Source: Harmothoe impar (taxonomy: Eukaryota; Annelida; Polychaeta; Phyllodocida; Polynoidae). Taken from it: a DNA stretch of 64,000 nt. Shown in pieces: positions 40,819 through 64,000 of the stretch. The stretch lies in the NCBI GenBank assembly GCA_947462335.1, contig OX381704.1:42598942-42662941 (forward strand), written 5' to 3'. The translations under genes and the position numbers were made by a program. The notes beneath the pieces were generated by a model that was not told the DNA's origin, searched no databases, and saw nothing but the letters and a program-made list of their open reading frames with translations. How positions within the stretch are numbered: position 1 is the first letter of the stretch; every line of letters begins with the position of its first letter.

Positions 40819-42430
40819 TGTTCTCCGTTTATCCCGTTCTCTGTTTATCCCGTTCTCCGTTTATCCCGTTCTCCGTTTATCCCGTTCTCCCTTTCTTCCA
40901 TTCTCCGTTTATCCCATTTTCCGTTTATCCCGTTTTCCGTTTATCCCGCTCTCCGTTTATCCCGTTCTCCGTTTATCCCGCTCTCCCTTTATCCTGTTCT
41001 CCGTTTATCCCGTTCTCCCGTTCTCCCTTTCTCCCGTTCTCTGTTTCTCCCGTTCTCTGTTTCTCCCATTCTCCGTTTAGCCCGTTGTCCGTTTATCCCG
41101 TTCTCCATTTATCCCGTTCTCCGTTTATCCCGCTCTCCGTTTATCCCGCTCTCGCTTTATCCCGCTCTCCCTTTATCCTGTTCTCTGTTTATCCCCTTCT
41201 CCCTTTCTCCCGTTCTCCGTTTATCCCATTCTCCGTTTATCCCGCTCTCCGTTTATCCCTTTCTTCCCTTCTCCCTTTCTCTCGCTCTCCCTTTCTCCCT
41301 TTCTCCCTTTCTCCCTTTCTCCCGTTCTCTGTTTCTCCCGTTCTCTGTTTCTCCCTTTCTCCGTTTAGCCCGTTCTGCGTTTAGCCCGTTCTCTGTTTAG
41401 CCCGTTCTCCGTTTAGGCCGTTCTCTGTTTATCCCGTTCTCCGTTTATCCCGTTCTCTGCTTAGCCCGTTCTCCGTTTAGCCCGTTCTCCGTTTATCCTG
41501 TTCTCTGTTTAGCCCGTTCTCCGTTTATCCCGCTCTCCGTTTATCCCATTCTCCGTTTATCCCGCTCTCCGTTTATCCCGCTCTCCCTTTATTCCGCTCT
41601 CCCTTTATCCCGCTCTCCATTTATCCTGTTCTCCGTTTATCCCGTTCTCCCTTTCTCCCGGTTTCCTGTTCTCCCTTTCTCCGGTTCTCCGTTTATCCCG
41701 TTTTCCGTTTATCCCATTCTCCGTTTATCCCATTCTCTGTTTATCCCGCTCTCCGTTTATCCCATTCTCCGTTTATCCCGCTCTCCCTTTATCCCGCTCT
41801 CCCTTTATCCGCTCTCCCTTTATCCTGTTCTCCCTTTATCCCGTTCTCCCTTTCTCCCGGTTTCCCGTTCTCCCTTTCTCCCGTTCTCCCTTTCTCCCGT
41901 TCTCTGTTTCTCCCTTTCTCCGTTTAGCCCGTTCTGCGTTTAGCCCGTTCTCTGTTTAGCCCGTTCTCCGTTTAGGCCGTTCTCTGTTTATCCCGTTCTC
42001 CGTTTAGCCCGTTCTCTGCTTAGCCCGTTCTCCGTTTAGCCCGTTCTCCGTTTATCCTGTTCTCCGTTTAGCCCGTTCTCCGTTTATCCCGCTCTCCGTT
42101 TATCCCATTCTCCGTTTATCCCGCTCTCCGTTTATCCCGCTCTCCCTTTATTCCGCTCTCCCTTTATCCCGCTCTCCATTTATCCTGTTCTCCGTTTATC
42201 CCGTTCTCCCTTTCTCCCGGTTTCCCGTTCTCCCTTTCTCCGGTTCTCCGTTTATCCGGTTCTCCGTTTATCCGGTTCTCCGTTTATCCGGTTCTCCGTT
42301 TATCCGGTTCTCCGTTTATCCCGTTCTCCGTTTATCCCGTTCTCCGTTTATCCCGTTCTCCGTTTATCCCGTTCTCCGTTTATCCCGTTCTCCGTTTATC
42401 CCGTTCTCCGTTTATCCCGTCCCGTTTATC
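40819..42430. repeat. 16-bp minisatellite (CCGTTTATCCCGTTCT), about 100 copies
   Basis: A 1.6-kb head-to-tail array of CCGTTTATCCCGTTCT and close variants (TTAGCC, CTCCCTTT and CTGTTT forms). Blocks of variants recur in the same order around 41330-41650 and 41900-42230, showing longer internal duplications. The unit length is not a multiple of three and few stops arise, which explains the three overlapping open frames here. None is a gene. Confidence 0.93.
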
Positions 42431-44970
42431 TTAGACAATAACCTTTTAATCCTAATTTGGTTGCCGGTCATCACACCTACGGTGTGCAAATCCTAGAGCA
42501 GAACCTTTGCATCCTAGTGTAAATAGTGAGGTTATTACATTTTTCTGTTGATTTCTGTGAGTCTTTTACTAACGTCATTCTCACGACCACAATATTTTCG
42601 TTGATCCATAAAAGAAAGTTTGGTACAATACCACTTACCAGTATGTAGTTTGTACGATTATGACATTGCATTAGATGGTGTTCATAATGGCTTCACACAA
42701 ATTCTCTGATTTAGTACTGAGCAAATTCACAACTAGCAGTGTTGATAGGCGTGAGCGAGATTATCACCAATAATTAGATAATGTATATAAGTTGCTCAAA
42801 TTACTCAAATTAATATATCAAAAGGTATAGACAGACAAATCTACTGTGGACGTGTCTTGTGGCAACTAGATGACAGCATATATGTATGAATATACTGTAC
42901 ATAGGTTTGATAATATAATTCAGGTAGGGTGGGGTGAACAACCTTTTGTGCCGTGTGCCACAGCGCTGCTGTATCTCTGGCAGTGCCGGTAGTACTGCAA
43001 GGCGTTACTAAACTTAGCTCAGGCCAACCGAAAGCCTCATCCATCACCCCCTCCCCTTGCCGCTGCTACCCCTTCCCCCGGGAGAGTCATGCTAGGCTAT
43101 GCTTTGTACCATAGTCATAGCACTGTGCAATGGACAAATATAGCCTTAAAGTATGCATATAGCATGTGTACATGCGTTGTCATTCAAAAGGAATCGAGAC
43201 ACCGACAAGAGCAAGAGAAAGAGAGAAAGGAAGTAAGAGAGGAAGTAAGCAACAATCAGACAGAGAGAGATATGGCTATACAAAGTATATAATGTAAAGG
43301 AAGATACACAAAAAGAGTAACAGGAGAAAGTAAGATAAAGGGTGGTCGATGCCACTGATACATGCATCACTCAATATTATAGTGTAATCACTTTATAGCA
43401 ACCTTTCAATTGGATTGCCACTGCGTTATGTACCCTCTTTTAGCGGATTTACATTTCCCCTCTGGCAAATTAGTTGGGCGTCTCTATTATGTTTCATGTA
43501 ATGTATATTTGATGAAGGGGTGGGTGGATCCCAGAAGGATCTCACGGGGTGTGCAGCTTATACATTAAGCAGGCTGTGCAAACTACACAGCATGTAACTC
43601 TAAAAGAAAAAAATGTATTCCTCCATATTCCTTCATTTTTCGTGCATGGACTTAACTCTGACACGCAATATTGTTGGTGAAAGCATTTCAGGGCGTTTCG
43701 CAATTTATTTTCTTACAATTTAGTAAATCATCTAGAGAGCACAACACCTACCATTATCTGCTTGCTGTCAACATTTGCTTGCACCCGTCGATCCACGCCG
43801 CTTGATTTGGTACTTGCGGCACATTCAATATAAGTGTATCAAAGCACAGGACCGGGAGATGTGAAACATATCTAAAAATGATACTAGTCAATGCAGTCCA
43901 TGCACGATTCCCTTTATAATCATTAGTTAATCTATGTGTAAATGTGATATAGGTAAAACGGCGATTAATGTTAACTGTACAGTTCCCCTACCAAGGTGAA
44001 AGGCGTAGAAAGCAAATCTGCATTGGAGAGGGGGGAGGGCGGGCATGGGGCCTATTCAACCCACTCTTAAGCATCAGCTTTTATGTAGATGGCGCATATA
44101 CACGCTTATGTTGGAATTGTATAGAAAAGTAGTGATTAGCCCCATTCAATTGATAAAGGGCTCAGACCCCTGTGCCCCACTTTTCTCTATGTTGGGGAGG
44201 TAAGGTTTGGGAATTATAATTATGCAAAATAGTGTAGGGTCTTGAACATGTTTATCCCTTTGGGAAAGGGGAGCATATTCAGGCCCCTCCCCTGTGACTC
44301 TTTTTTTTTTGGGGGGGGGGAGGGGGTGTTCCTGGCACCCTTCTCTTATGCCACTGGTGATGTATATCTAAGCTGTAAGTGGATCCTATGTCCATAGGAA
44401 AGAGAAAAGAGTCCCCATATGTTCCTCTATGGAGACCTATACTTCATCGATGGTTGAGGGGCAGACATTTTAAGACATCAATATTGCGTTAGACATAGAC
44501 CGCCATCACTGTGTAGGGAGGGTATACATCACCTATATCTCTGTAGGAAGATCTCCTGCCGACCTGCCTACCTGTAGAAACGGGACCGCTCACCTGTATA
44601 TAGGCATCCTAACCATAGGTGAAAAGCCCCCTTTGAAATAAAAGTGTATGGCGAGCCAATATGGATTCTGACAGACAATGATATCCCTCTGATCTATTTT
44701 CAGATCGACACGACCCTCACCCCCTCCATTTATTCCCTGCACGGTGTTCTATTAGAAGAAGTCATTTCCACAGTGCATAATGTTATAGGAATGTAAAGAC
44801 TTATGTTCATTTCCAAGAGTGTATGCTATTATATATCCTTATTTTGATGGGATGATTATATCACTTACATAATCTATACCATTCCCCTATTGAAAAGGCT
44901 TGTGATCAATGGAAGATGTCGCTAGCGATGGAAATAAGACAGCAGATACAATTGGATGTGGCTCACCCCC
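42431..44970. other. Host intergenic DNA, nothing assigned
   Basis: No gene recognised. A purine-rich patch (GAGAGAAAGG type) occurs near 43200-43280 and a G run near 44310. Confidence 0.4.
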
Positions 44971-49370
<4,400 letters not shown>

Positions 49371-49374
49371 GATC

Positions 49375-49600
49375 GCTTTCTCTGTCTGTCTCTCTGTCTG
49401 TCTCTCTGGCGTGCTGTCTGTCTGTCCGTCTGTCTGTCTCTCTCTTTGTATATCTTTGTTTCTCTGTCCCTGTATACGTCTATGCCTGCCTCTGTCTGTC
49501 TGTCTCTGTCCGTCTCTGTCAGGCTGTCCGTCTCTGTGTGGGTCTGTCTGTCGCTCTCTGCATATCTGTCTCTATGTCTGTCTATTTGTATTGACATTCA
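49375..49600. repeat. Imperfect (TCTG)n/(TCTC)n tract
   Basis: Degenerate CT-rich tetranucleotide array. It produces long Ser/Leu/Cys-rich frames on the plus strand and charged frames on the minus strand that are not genes. Confidence 0.85.
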
Positions 49601-52600
49601 TTGGATTCTCGCATCAGAGAAGCCATATAACATAAGATCGGATCGGGCTGATGTTACTCTTGCAATGATCTTGTGCCCTTTTTCAGCCCCCTCCCTCTCC
49701 GTCGCCCATCCCTTATATCTCTACCGTTCTCTATCAGATGTATGACTTGCTCCCTTTGATTCCTGTCTCTTGCAATTTATTTGGTGCTCTGCCGAAATGT
49801 TCATTTAACCGTTATGTGGTAGGGTAGAAATACTACACATATTTACTTCTTCAATACATTTCGCTATAGGCTACATAGGCCTACATCAATTACAAAGACT
49901 CACTTATTGGGATTTCATACCTACATATCGGTGTTGACATGCATCTAAACGCCATATAGAAACACTTGTACTTTCTTGGAAGCTAGATTTTGATAAGATA
50001 GGATTTCGTTTGTTGTATCAATTTCTATATCGGTTTTAGCGCCATGAATCAATTACATATGTAGGTTGGTCGAGCACATCGAGTGCACATTGTTGATAGA
50101 CATGGCCTTGTCCTATTATTAAGCAAAGGTAATCGACATCTATTAACAAGGTTAACTTTTAGTAAGTATGTTGGATAGAATATAATTTTATTGATATGTG
50201 GCATGGCCATATGATATCATATGATGGGATCTAGGGTACATGGACCTGCGGATATGGCCTAAAATACAAGTTGCGTTCCGATAACATGGCGAAAAATATA
50301 TAGCCATGTCTCACTGCTATTTGCATGCAGTGCCGGACTTTCAGGTGAGAGTGCTTTTGGCGACAGTGACGCTCACTTTCCTTAGTGTGTCTATTGTGTG
50401 TACAAATATTCTATATTTGTACATAATTAACAAATTGACAAGGTTGGTTAAAAGATGAACAATGGAAAAAGTACGGTGGAGTGCTTGCTCATTTACCAAC
50501 GTAACGTCATTTAGAGAGAAATATTATCACCTGTGCACGGTGACTTCGAGTAGGTGATAACTATTTGATAAGTATATTAGCTAGTACTAGTAGGTAGGAG
50601 TTTTTTCTTAGAACTTATTTCAGGTTAATTTGAAGAGTTTGGATGCAAAACAACATAAGCGCCATTTTAAAAAAAGAAACAAAAATCTGACAAAAGTAGG
50701 GGTTAGGGATAGTCAGATATAACCCTCAAACTATTTTTTTACAAAATTTACTATTTTTCATATCATTAGGGCCCGGGAACGATACACTCTGTTAGCAAGA
50801 TACTATAATAGACCCCAGGGTTGCTTTCAAGAAAACACTTTGTCCTCCATTTTTGGGATGGAGCTGTTGTTTTGCATCCAAACTCTTCATTTGTACCATT
50901 GGTTCACAGCCTTATACCATAAGTTGGTAGGGTTCCATGCTGTTCGATATTTCTCGAGCTTATACCCCATTCCTTATGTATATACACCCTTATGGATTCC
51001 ATGTTAAGTCGCGGGGGGGGGGGGGGGGTAAGTTATATCGCTTCTTTGTGTATCTATGCATATTGGGGATACACCGTCTACCGTGTTTGGGAATGTAATT
51101 GCTTCTTATTCTTAAGTCATGACGATATATATTCCAATCCCCTTTGACTTATAGTAGAAAGGTGGTTTACCTTGAAACAAGGAATTATGTGATGTATACT
51201 CATTCCATACCCAAACACTATGCCATAGGCAGTGGTAGACATCGTTTGATGCACTCACATATATGTCTGAATATTGAAACACATATATGCCTCTGGAAAA
51301 ATAAGTCTGCCTCAGTTGCTTGCAACTGTAAATGTGAATAGATTTATTACATACTCAAACTCAGGAACCTATCCTTAAAATCCTAACTATATCTGTGCAG
51401 AGTATCCCTACAAAGGTGGCAGACGGGAATCCTCACGGTATAGCGTGAATTGGAGTTCGCCCATTAGAGACAGGAACACTAAAGGATCTGAGGATAAATG
51501 ATCCAACTTATATATAGCATACACGGGGCTCACAGCACGGGCGCTTCTCTTATTACCAAGGGGGACCTTGACGACACACCCATACACAGGTAGGAGTACC
51601 TGGAGGAACGGGCAATAGGTACAGTTTGGGTGGTTCGGTGGATGGGTGCACGGCTATGTTGGGTGTGAGAGGGGGGGGGGGGGTCGTATTGAGAGGAGAT
51701 GGCAAGCCAAATAGTTAAACCTAGGTAAGCCACCTGCTGCTTGGTCTCAAAGCAAATTCACTGCTCTGGACCTTGCTGATACGTTACCAACGGAATATAA
51801 CAAAGAAGCTAGATAAGGATAAACTAAGCAGAAATTACTTTTTCGAGGCAGATTCCTTGGTAGCTAGTGACGTTTTAATAGTACTAAAACAATCTGTTAT
51901 ATAATTAACTTCTCTAGTCGTAGACTCTGATCTGTGTCTATGTAAAGTGTGGCTCGCCATAGAAGGATAATACACAGGAGCAGCCATGCTTACAATAAAC
52001 GTGGGGAAAATTGAATTATAGAAACATCAGCAGAGGGGCTGAAACCTGGTTCCCCATAAGTTCAGAAATAGAATTTTCTAAGATATTTACAACCAGGCGG
52101 TTTGAACTGGCCGTTATAGCGATTACCAACAGCTGCATGCCACTGAATAGTCTTGTAATAACTGCTACAATACTTAATTGAATTGAACTTCAAAAACGTC
52201 CGTATGCCGTGAAGCATGTGTGTCACATTTCACCTGTTACTAACTCCAATAATAAACGTGTTGTTCCATATGAAACCTCATAGATTTATAAATAGATGCT
52301 TACCCTTGTAGAACTTGGCATTCTCCTCTTTTAAGTTTTAGGCGACCTGCGCTGTGAGCATGCGTACGGAATGCGATGGGATGGGGTTTCTTTACAATAG
52401 GTACCTCACCGATACAGAAATAGCACTGTTGAAAAAAGAATCGATAAGACTGAGGCATGGATCATACTGTCGTGACGTCATCCCCTTATCTAGAGGTATA
52501 CTGTACTTTACCTCAAGCAACACTGTTATCTTACAGAAGGAAAACCAATACCGTTTTCTTTAGCGATGCTGTCATTTTACAATTACAATTGCGTATGACC

Positions 52601-53830
52601 CTACGTGATATCTGATTAATGGGAACACATATTTCTAACAAGGAAAAGGCAGAATATGATGACCTCTCACAAAAAATGGTATGTATGAGACACTCCACCC
52701 TAAATCGTAGGGGCGACCCCCAAAACTATTAAATGCTATTTGATATAGAGTCAATTTTGAACTCTGAAGGTTGACCCTGCTATAGGCAAGTCATTACCAC
52801 TCTCGGCGAGTCGATCTGTGAGTCGCTCCGCAAATTAACACCATAACCTGAAACTTAAATTCTAGCTACATGCACTTGAAATCTAGTCCGACGTTAAAAA
52901 TATAAAAAGAAACATGAACAAGATCCGACCTAACGACCCTAATTTCCTGACCATGTTGCCTTAGACGCACCTCTTCGTGGCTTCAGGTATCTTATAAGAT
53001 TGCTCTGATCGTCAACCATTTGGTCGTCGATATCGGGTCCCTTTATGTTAATCATCCAAAAGAGATAACACCTTATTCATGCCCTTGCATTAAGCCTCAT
53101 CAGTGGAATAATGTCCTTCTCAATTCGGAAGCAAAACAGCAATACATTCTCGCTGAGGGAAGAGGGCAGCGCGTGACATTGTGATGATCGTTTATATACT
53201 GAGGAAATATTTGCGTCGTTTAGTAGCCCACGAAATCGCCCACCGCACACACAATACAAGCCCGCCTCAGGAGCAGGCATTCTTCTCTAGAATGTGTCCC
53301 TATCGTCCTCCTAGGCTGGGGGCCTTGTCATTTGCAGCTGACAGGTCCATCCACCACGTCCCTGGTGCCTGGAGGAGAGCTTCATCTAACACGTGACGTT
53401 ATCCTTCCTTCCTCCAGCCCGCCTTCTCTTCGTCACCCAACGTCTATACATGTAATCGTCTGTTTCCATCTCCTCATCCTTAGCTATACAGGCCCAACAC
53501 CTAATCTTATCATCACATTCTCTTCCACTACCGTGTGTATCAATACTCATTAAACTTTTATTCAAAACCCGGGCTATTGGTTTGTCTCATCCCACTATCT
53601 AACAAAATGGCTAGGCAGTATACCCCCTTTTGTTGTCTACAAGCAGTATACAGACATTATACTCTGTAGCTACCAAGGTAATTAATCTTAGACCCTTCAT
53701 CGAATATGCGAGGTTAAAAGGGGGAGAACCAGTCTTGCTGCCGTCGAAGGGGATCTAGGACAGGTACTGAACCAGAGGGGTGAGGGGATTATGCAATTTA
53801 TTTTACCCATTAGTTGTCCCGAACAGCTAC
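49601..53830. other. Host intergenic DNA, homopolymer G tracts only
   Basis: No supported gene. Notable only for a run of 16 G at 51013-51028 and another G run near 51670. Confidence 0.4.
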
Positions 53831-53837
53831 TAAGCTG

Positions 53838-53925
53838 GGCAGTATACTGCCCGGTTATCAGGCTAGGCAGTATACTGCTGAGCTATCAGACGCTAGAGGC
53901 AGTATACTGCCCAGCTATCACGCAC
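53838..53925. repeat. Three copies of a GGCAGTATACTGCC palindrome unit
   Basis: Units begin at 53838, 53866 and 53898, each starting with the 12-14-bp palindrome and followed by a GCTATCA-type spacer. Isolated GCAGTATAC pieces lie 200 bp earlier. Confidence 0.6.
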
Positions 53926-56900
53926 TCTCCTTTCTATGGTATCATGCAATTGGTGTCAGAAGGGCCCCTCATCACTCTCGTAACGTGCACCACCGACTAA
54001 AGGGTCCTGGAATGAGGACACACTGTATTCGGTCGTTCACCCCTTGCACTATAAAACACAGCCTCAACGTCCGCCCAACCCTGTCCCCGGCACACGCTGC
54101 CCACCCACTAGAGCATCTAGAACCCAGTCATTCACTGGGCGCTCCTGTCCCCAGGGCCTGATTCCAGTCCAACGTGGACACAGACGTACTCATTTTACTC
54201 CATCTTGCCCACTAAGCATTGCTTGTGTTTTGCATTTCGTGTGTCTTACCCCATTATGCATTTACCATGTTTACTATTCTTTATGAACTGCTTTTGTATT
54301 ACATAATATGGACGTATCATGTTTAACCTGCCAACGTTTGCTTCTTGAGACTTTCATTATTGATAGTATGATTCATGTAAAATCATCTCAGCATTACTAA
54401 CCGTATCATTTTATCTACTGGGTGTTCTCCTAGGGTCAAGCTAATTGCCAATTGCCTGGAAATTTGATGCTAGATTAGTCATTGCCGTACGGGACAGCAA
54501 TGTGAATTCTGGCGAATCCGCTACCATCTCGGAATACTGTTCCCCACATCCAATAGCAGGTAGAATCAAATTCCAAAATGGTGTAACAGATGGAATCTGG
54601 GAGCAGAGTTTGATAAGCTTCGGCAAACTACATTGGTTTTGTTTTGTGAGGAAATGCTTCCGTGTTCCCTTGAGTTGAGAGCTATATAGGTTAATCGACT
54701 ATAGATCCAGAAACGTTGGAAAACACATACGCAGCTGGAATGATTTTGTCTGCTCAGCAAATCGAAAGATATTAAACCCCATCAGTACAAATGTGAGGGG
54801 TAGAAAGCCGATCCACGTAGTCCCAACAATGTCCATTTGATAGTAAAAATGAAACGAAGAACAGATAGTAAATATTCTAGATGGCGGTCGATTCGATCAA
54901 GTCGCCCCAATTGCTTCACTGCCCATGCAGCGATACGCGTAGACATGTAGGTCAAGCCTTAGGAAGCCAGGCCCTACCTTTCCTAACAACGACGTATAGG
55001 GTGGACAAGAAACATCCACCTGGAGGTTTGAGATAATAATCAGGCAGGAAATGTTTATTGGTCCCCCAGGGAGAGACAGTGTCTGTGACAGAGCCCATTA
55101 CCTGGTGTGTCGGCCAGCAGATGGGATTACACAGGCAGCACCAATACCCTAGGGTAGGTAGATACAGGAGTGGTATATAGCACTATTGTGTACACCTGGA
55201 GGACGACTGTCACCTGGATGAGGCTCGGTTCACACTTGTATACCTGCAGGCCACACCCACCCGCTTAACTCCCTAACCTACCCGCCTGTCCTATTCCAGA
55301 TTGCTCCAGGCACCAAGCAGTATACATATGGCAGGAAATCGATACAATTAGATAGTCATTGACCAGGTGAAGTCTTTGACCAGGTGACTTTTTACAGGGG
55401 GAAGGGGGGATGGAAAACATAGTTTTATGTGATAATCATGAGGTACAAAAATATCAAAACATAATGAAGAAATGAACCATATAATCTTTACTAATAACGT
55501 TTTACTAAATGGTCAAAGACCTTAGTTTCGTATCCTTTTGTCTTCTCTACCTTAGGAAGACATCTCAGTTCTTTTCACTCATGAACGTATTTATTTGTAT
55601 GGTTACAGTTATCCTCGCTGCATTTAGGAACCCGATGTTGATGGATTATATATTATGTGTTATGGTACCTTATTGGGTCAGCCTATAATTATAACCAAAT
55701 TATAACCAAATTTGTGATATATAGTGTTATAATATATCTTAACCCATCCATTTCTTTCTATATAGGCCCCATTTTAGCGATTATAATGCTTGATGATCAA
55801 AGACGTCACCAGTCCCAAGACCATCCAATTCTATCGATTTCATGAGGCGTATCCATGTGATATAACCATTTGTTTATTGACTGCCATTGTTGGGATACAT
55901 ACACTCCTGCTAATATCTGTAATTGCCATGTACTACTGACCATCCATTAGACCAACATGTACCAACATAGTCCCCGCTCTACTCCGACTGTTGCTGGATG
56001 GGTAGCAAGAGCCTTTACAATAGTGTGGTTCCAATCAGTATGCTCCTGACCATTACCTTTGAAATGCTCGTCATAACGATGTTTCTATCAGGATCTATTT
56101 TTACTAATCCGGAGGAGGAATTAGAGTATCGGATTGACACATGGTCTATGTCTAATTCCCGCACCTGTCTTGGCACCGAACGTATGGACATCCAAAGGGT
56201 GTCACCTACATTGTAAAAGGTGTGAGGAAATGTTTAATTGCCTTGCACTTTGAATATTTGTAAGGATTTTCAACAATATCATGACCCCAGACCTCAATAA
56301 AAGGCATATACCTGGAGAGAGGAGGCAACCAATCCGTAATAGGTACCAGTCCTTTCAATATAAAATTGTACATGTCATTTGAAGCAAAACCAATGATACC
56401 ATGAAATAGTATGTCGTAAACCCATTGAATAGTACCATCTGATAATGTGCATATATTGTAGATTGATCAAATAGGGGGCGAACGACAGTTTGTAGCAAAT
56501 CTCATGACAAATGCTTTTGCAATTGTTAGTATCAGCATAAAGTCCTTCCGTCAATTGTACTGTAGCTAAGCGCACCTCGGTGACGTATCTGCTGGGTCTG
56601 GCAATCCAGATTAATGGGGTTTCCTGAAAACATATTCCTTGGGGGTAAGATTTGTGCAAGGACGAAAGTCCAAGGTCCGGGGACAATACAATTTTCTCTT
56701 AACGAGTGAGTAATGGATGTTTAATGCCATTTCGACGAATAAGGTCATATTCATGACAAGAAACTTGATTTTATCTGTTCCTGACTATAAACGATGTGGG
56801 CTAACAGTGTTTGAGAGTTCTCTCTAAGATCAGGCTTCTGGGAAACGACTTTGGGTTCGGGAGAAAGAATGGTTGCAAAGCTGAGTCCTAAGGTAATTCA

Positions 56901-57936
56901 CTGAAATACATCACCAGAAGTGGAGCCTATGGCTTAATTTGATTCAATGACTACATGTGGTCTGTATGGCCAGATAACCTAAGTGCTGCTCATAACACCT
57001 TTACGATTGTTGTAAAAATACTGGCTAACATATTGTCAGTACATCTCAAGGTGCACCCTTATTTTTTTGCTACAATGTATCATTACTTATCAACTGATTC
57101 CTTAGACTGCTAACATTGTTTTCACCTGGATATGCATTGACTAGTTAACTCTTTTACATCCCTATTGCTCGCGGGCCTGCTCGTTGTGAACGCTGTAGCT
57201 CCCTGTCATTTCTAATGACATTCTGTCAGACACATGAGAAGGCTTCAGTCGGCAAAAGGGACCATCCTTTTGAAGTCCCAGCTTGTTGCATAGCTGTAAA
57301 CATTTGTCGCGGGCGTATCCGAGAATAGCAACGCAGAGTTATTGAAATGTGCCTATAAATAGAACCCATTGGTGCCTGCCATGTGTAGCTATCCTAAAAA
57401 CTACATAGTCACTGTACTGCTGGGTGGGGCAGAATACGACGTCAGAGGATGAAGGTGAGAGTGAAGAAGCTTGGAGGGTGGAGCCTAATGAGTGTGTTAA
57501 CATATAGACCAATTGCTATTGTGAAGGAGAATTACTCTACTGATGTCGAGAGAATTAGCAGGAGGTATGAGCATTCATTACATGGCGAATACGAATTACT
57601 GTACTTAAAGTTCTGGAATAGTCATATGCCATGACCCCCATGGAATGCAACATAGCCGTATTCCATGGCCTGTGACTTTAATCAAGATGTTCAATAAATC
57701 TTTACAGTGCACATTTGGTAGGTCGATGGTCATACACCATGCTTCACGTTAGTAGCCTTTATGGACAGGAAGGACACTAATACCAGAAAGAAATAAGCAA
57801 TACCTTTCTCCTAGTACTGTGACTATTGACACGCTCCGTCCCATAAAAATTACCCCCTGGGATGAATGACCGTGACGTTAATGACGTCACCTGTGTGACG
57901 TTAATGGCGACATTCTGTCAACGATGGAACACCTGT
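53926..57936. other. Host intergenic DNA, nothing assigned
   Basis: Short open frames without motifs. I see no gene or repeat to name. Confidence 0.4.
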
Positions 57937-58037
57937 TACCCAGTGGGCACAAAATTCAGTTCAACATTGAATCAATATTGAATCAACATTCACAACCAGT
58001 TATCAACGTTGAATCAATGTTCTGTGCCCACTGGGTA
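57937..58037. mobile_element. 101-bp palindromic MITE
   Basis: The ends TACCCAGTGGGCACA and TGTGCCCACTGGGTA are perfect 15-bp inverted repeats. The interior is TTGAATCAA/CAACGTTGAATCAA-rich and partly palindromic. It resembles a type of small palindromic element I know from many aquatic animal genomes. Confidence 0.75.
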
Positions 58038-63920
<5,883 letters not shown>

Positions 63921-64000
63921 GTAATTAAATTATTTTGTTATTATGCAGCACTTCCAAATATTCTAATTCCAGCCTTCCTTTCGTCAAAATGAGGTCTGTG

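Noticed and set aside
40721..41400. Three overlapping open frames rich in Ser, Pro, Phe and Arg
   Set aside because: They are the three readings of a 16-bp minisatellite and carry no independent coding signal.

Overview
The window is animal genomic DNA, most likely from a marine invertebrate. It is AT-rich, intron-bearing and packed with microsatellites, minisatellites and small palindromic transposons. I cannot fix the species from the sequence. It carries one complete, apparently recent insertion of a virus-like DNA transposon of the Maverick/Polinton (adintovirus-like) class at 2463-25042. The element is 22,580 bp long and is bounded by 136-bp terminal inverted repeats that differ at two positions and begin AGTAGTATATGG. 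A perfect 6-bp target-site duplication (AATGTG, 2457-2462 and 25043-25048) flanks it. All recognisable core genes are open.

The right part of the element (24647 down to 12264, minus strand) is a one-directional core block. It starts with a nine-exon family B DNA polymerase, followed by a packaging-type ATPase, a BIR-domain (IAP-like) protein and two conserved Polinton proteins of unknown role. After these come a retrovirus-type integrase with a chromodomain, a short penton-like minor capsid protein, a basic core protein, the major capsid protein and an adenain-like cysteine protease. Four of the junctions are 4-nt ATGA stop/start overlaps, which suggests coupled translation.

The left part (2816-10663, mostly plus strand) is the accessory region and holds what is least expected. 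There is a three-member paralogous family ending in F-x-G-W. There is a spliced nuclear protein with an SV40-like nuclear localisation signal and a PC4-like segment. A complete tRNA-Lys(UUU) gene is followed by a perfect stem-loop. Two related single-pass membrane glycoproteins with a leucine-rich-repeat-type cysteine cap are transcribed away from each other on either side of a 33-bp inverted repeat. A perfect 28-bp hairpin and several repeat-rich noncoding spacers punctuate this half. Between the two halves (10664-12263) lies a gene-free switch region of microsatellites and tandem repeats.

The flanks (1-2456 and 25049-64000) are host DNA in which I find no convincing protein-coding gene. They hold long TA, GT/CT and G tracts, two large minisatellites (34.4-35.9 kb and 40.8-42.4 kb), and several fold-back or MITE-like elements (26.0-26.9, 28.9-29.7, 34.2-36.4 and 57.94-58.04 kb). 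They also hold a dispersed repeat family with GGCCGC-type ends, one copy of which lies next to the Polinton insertion point.
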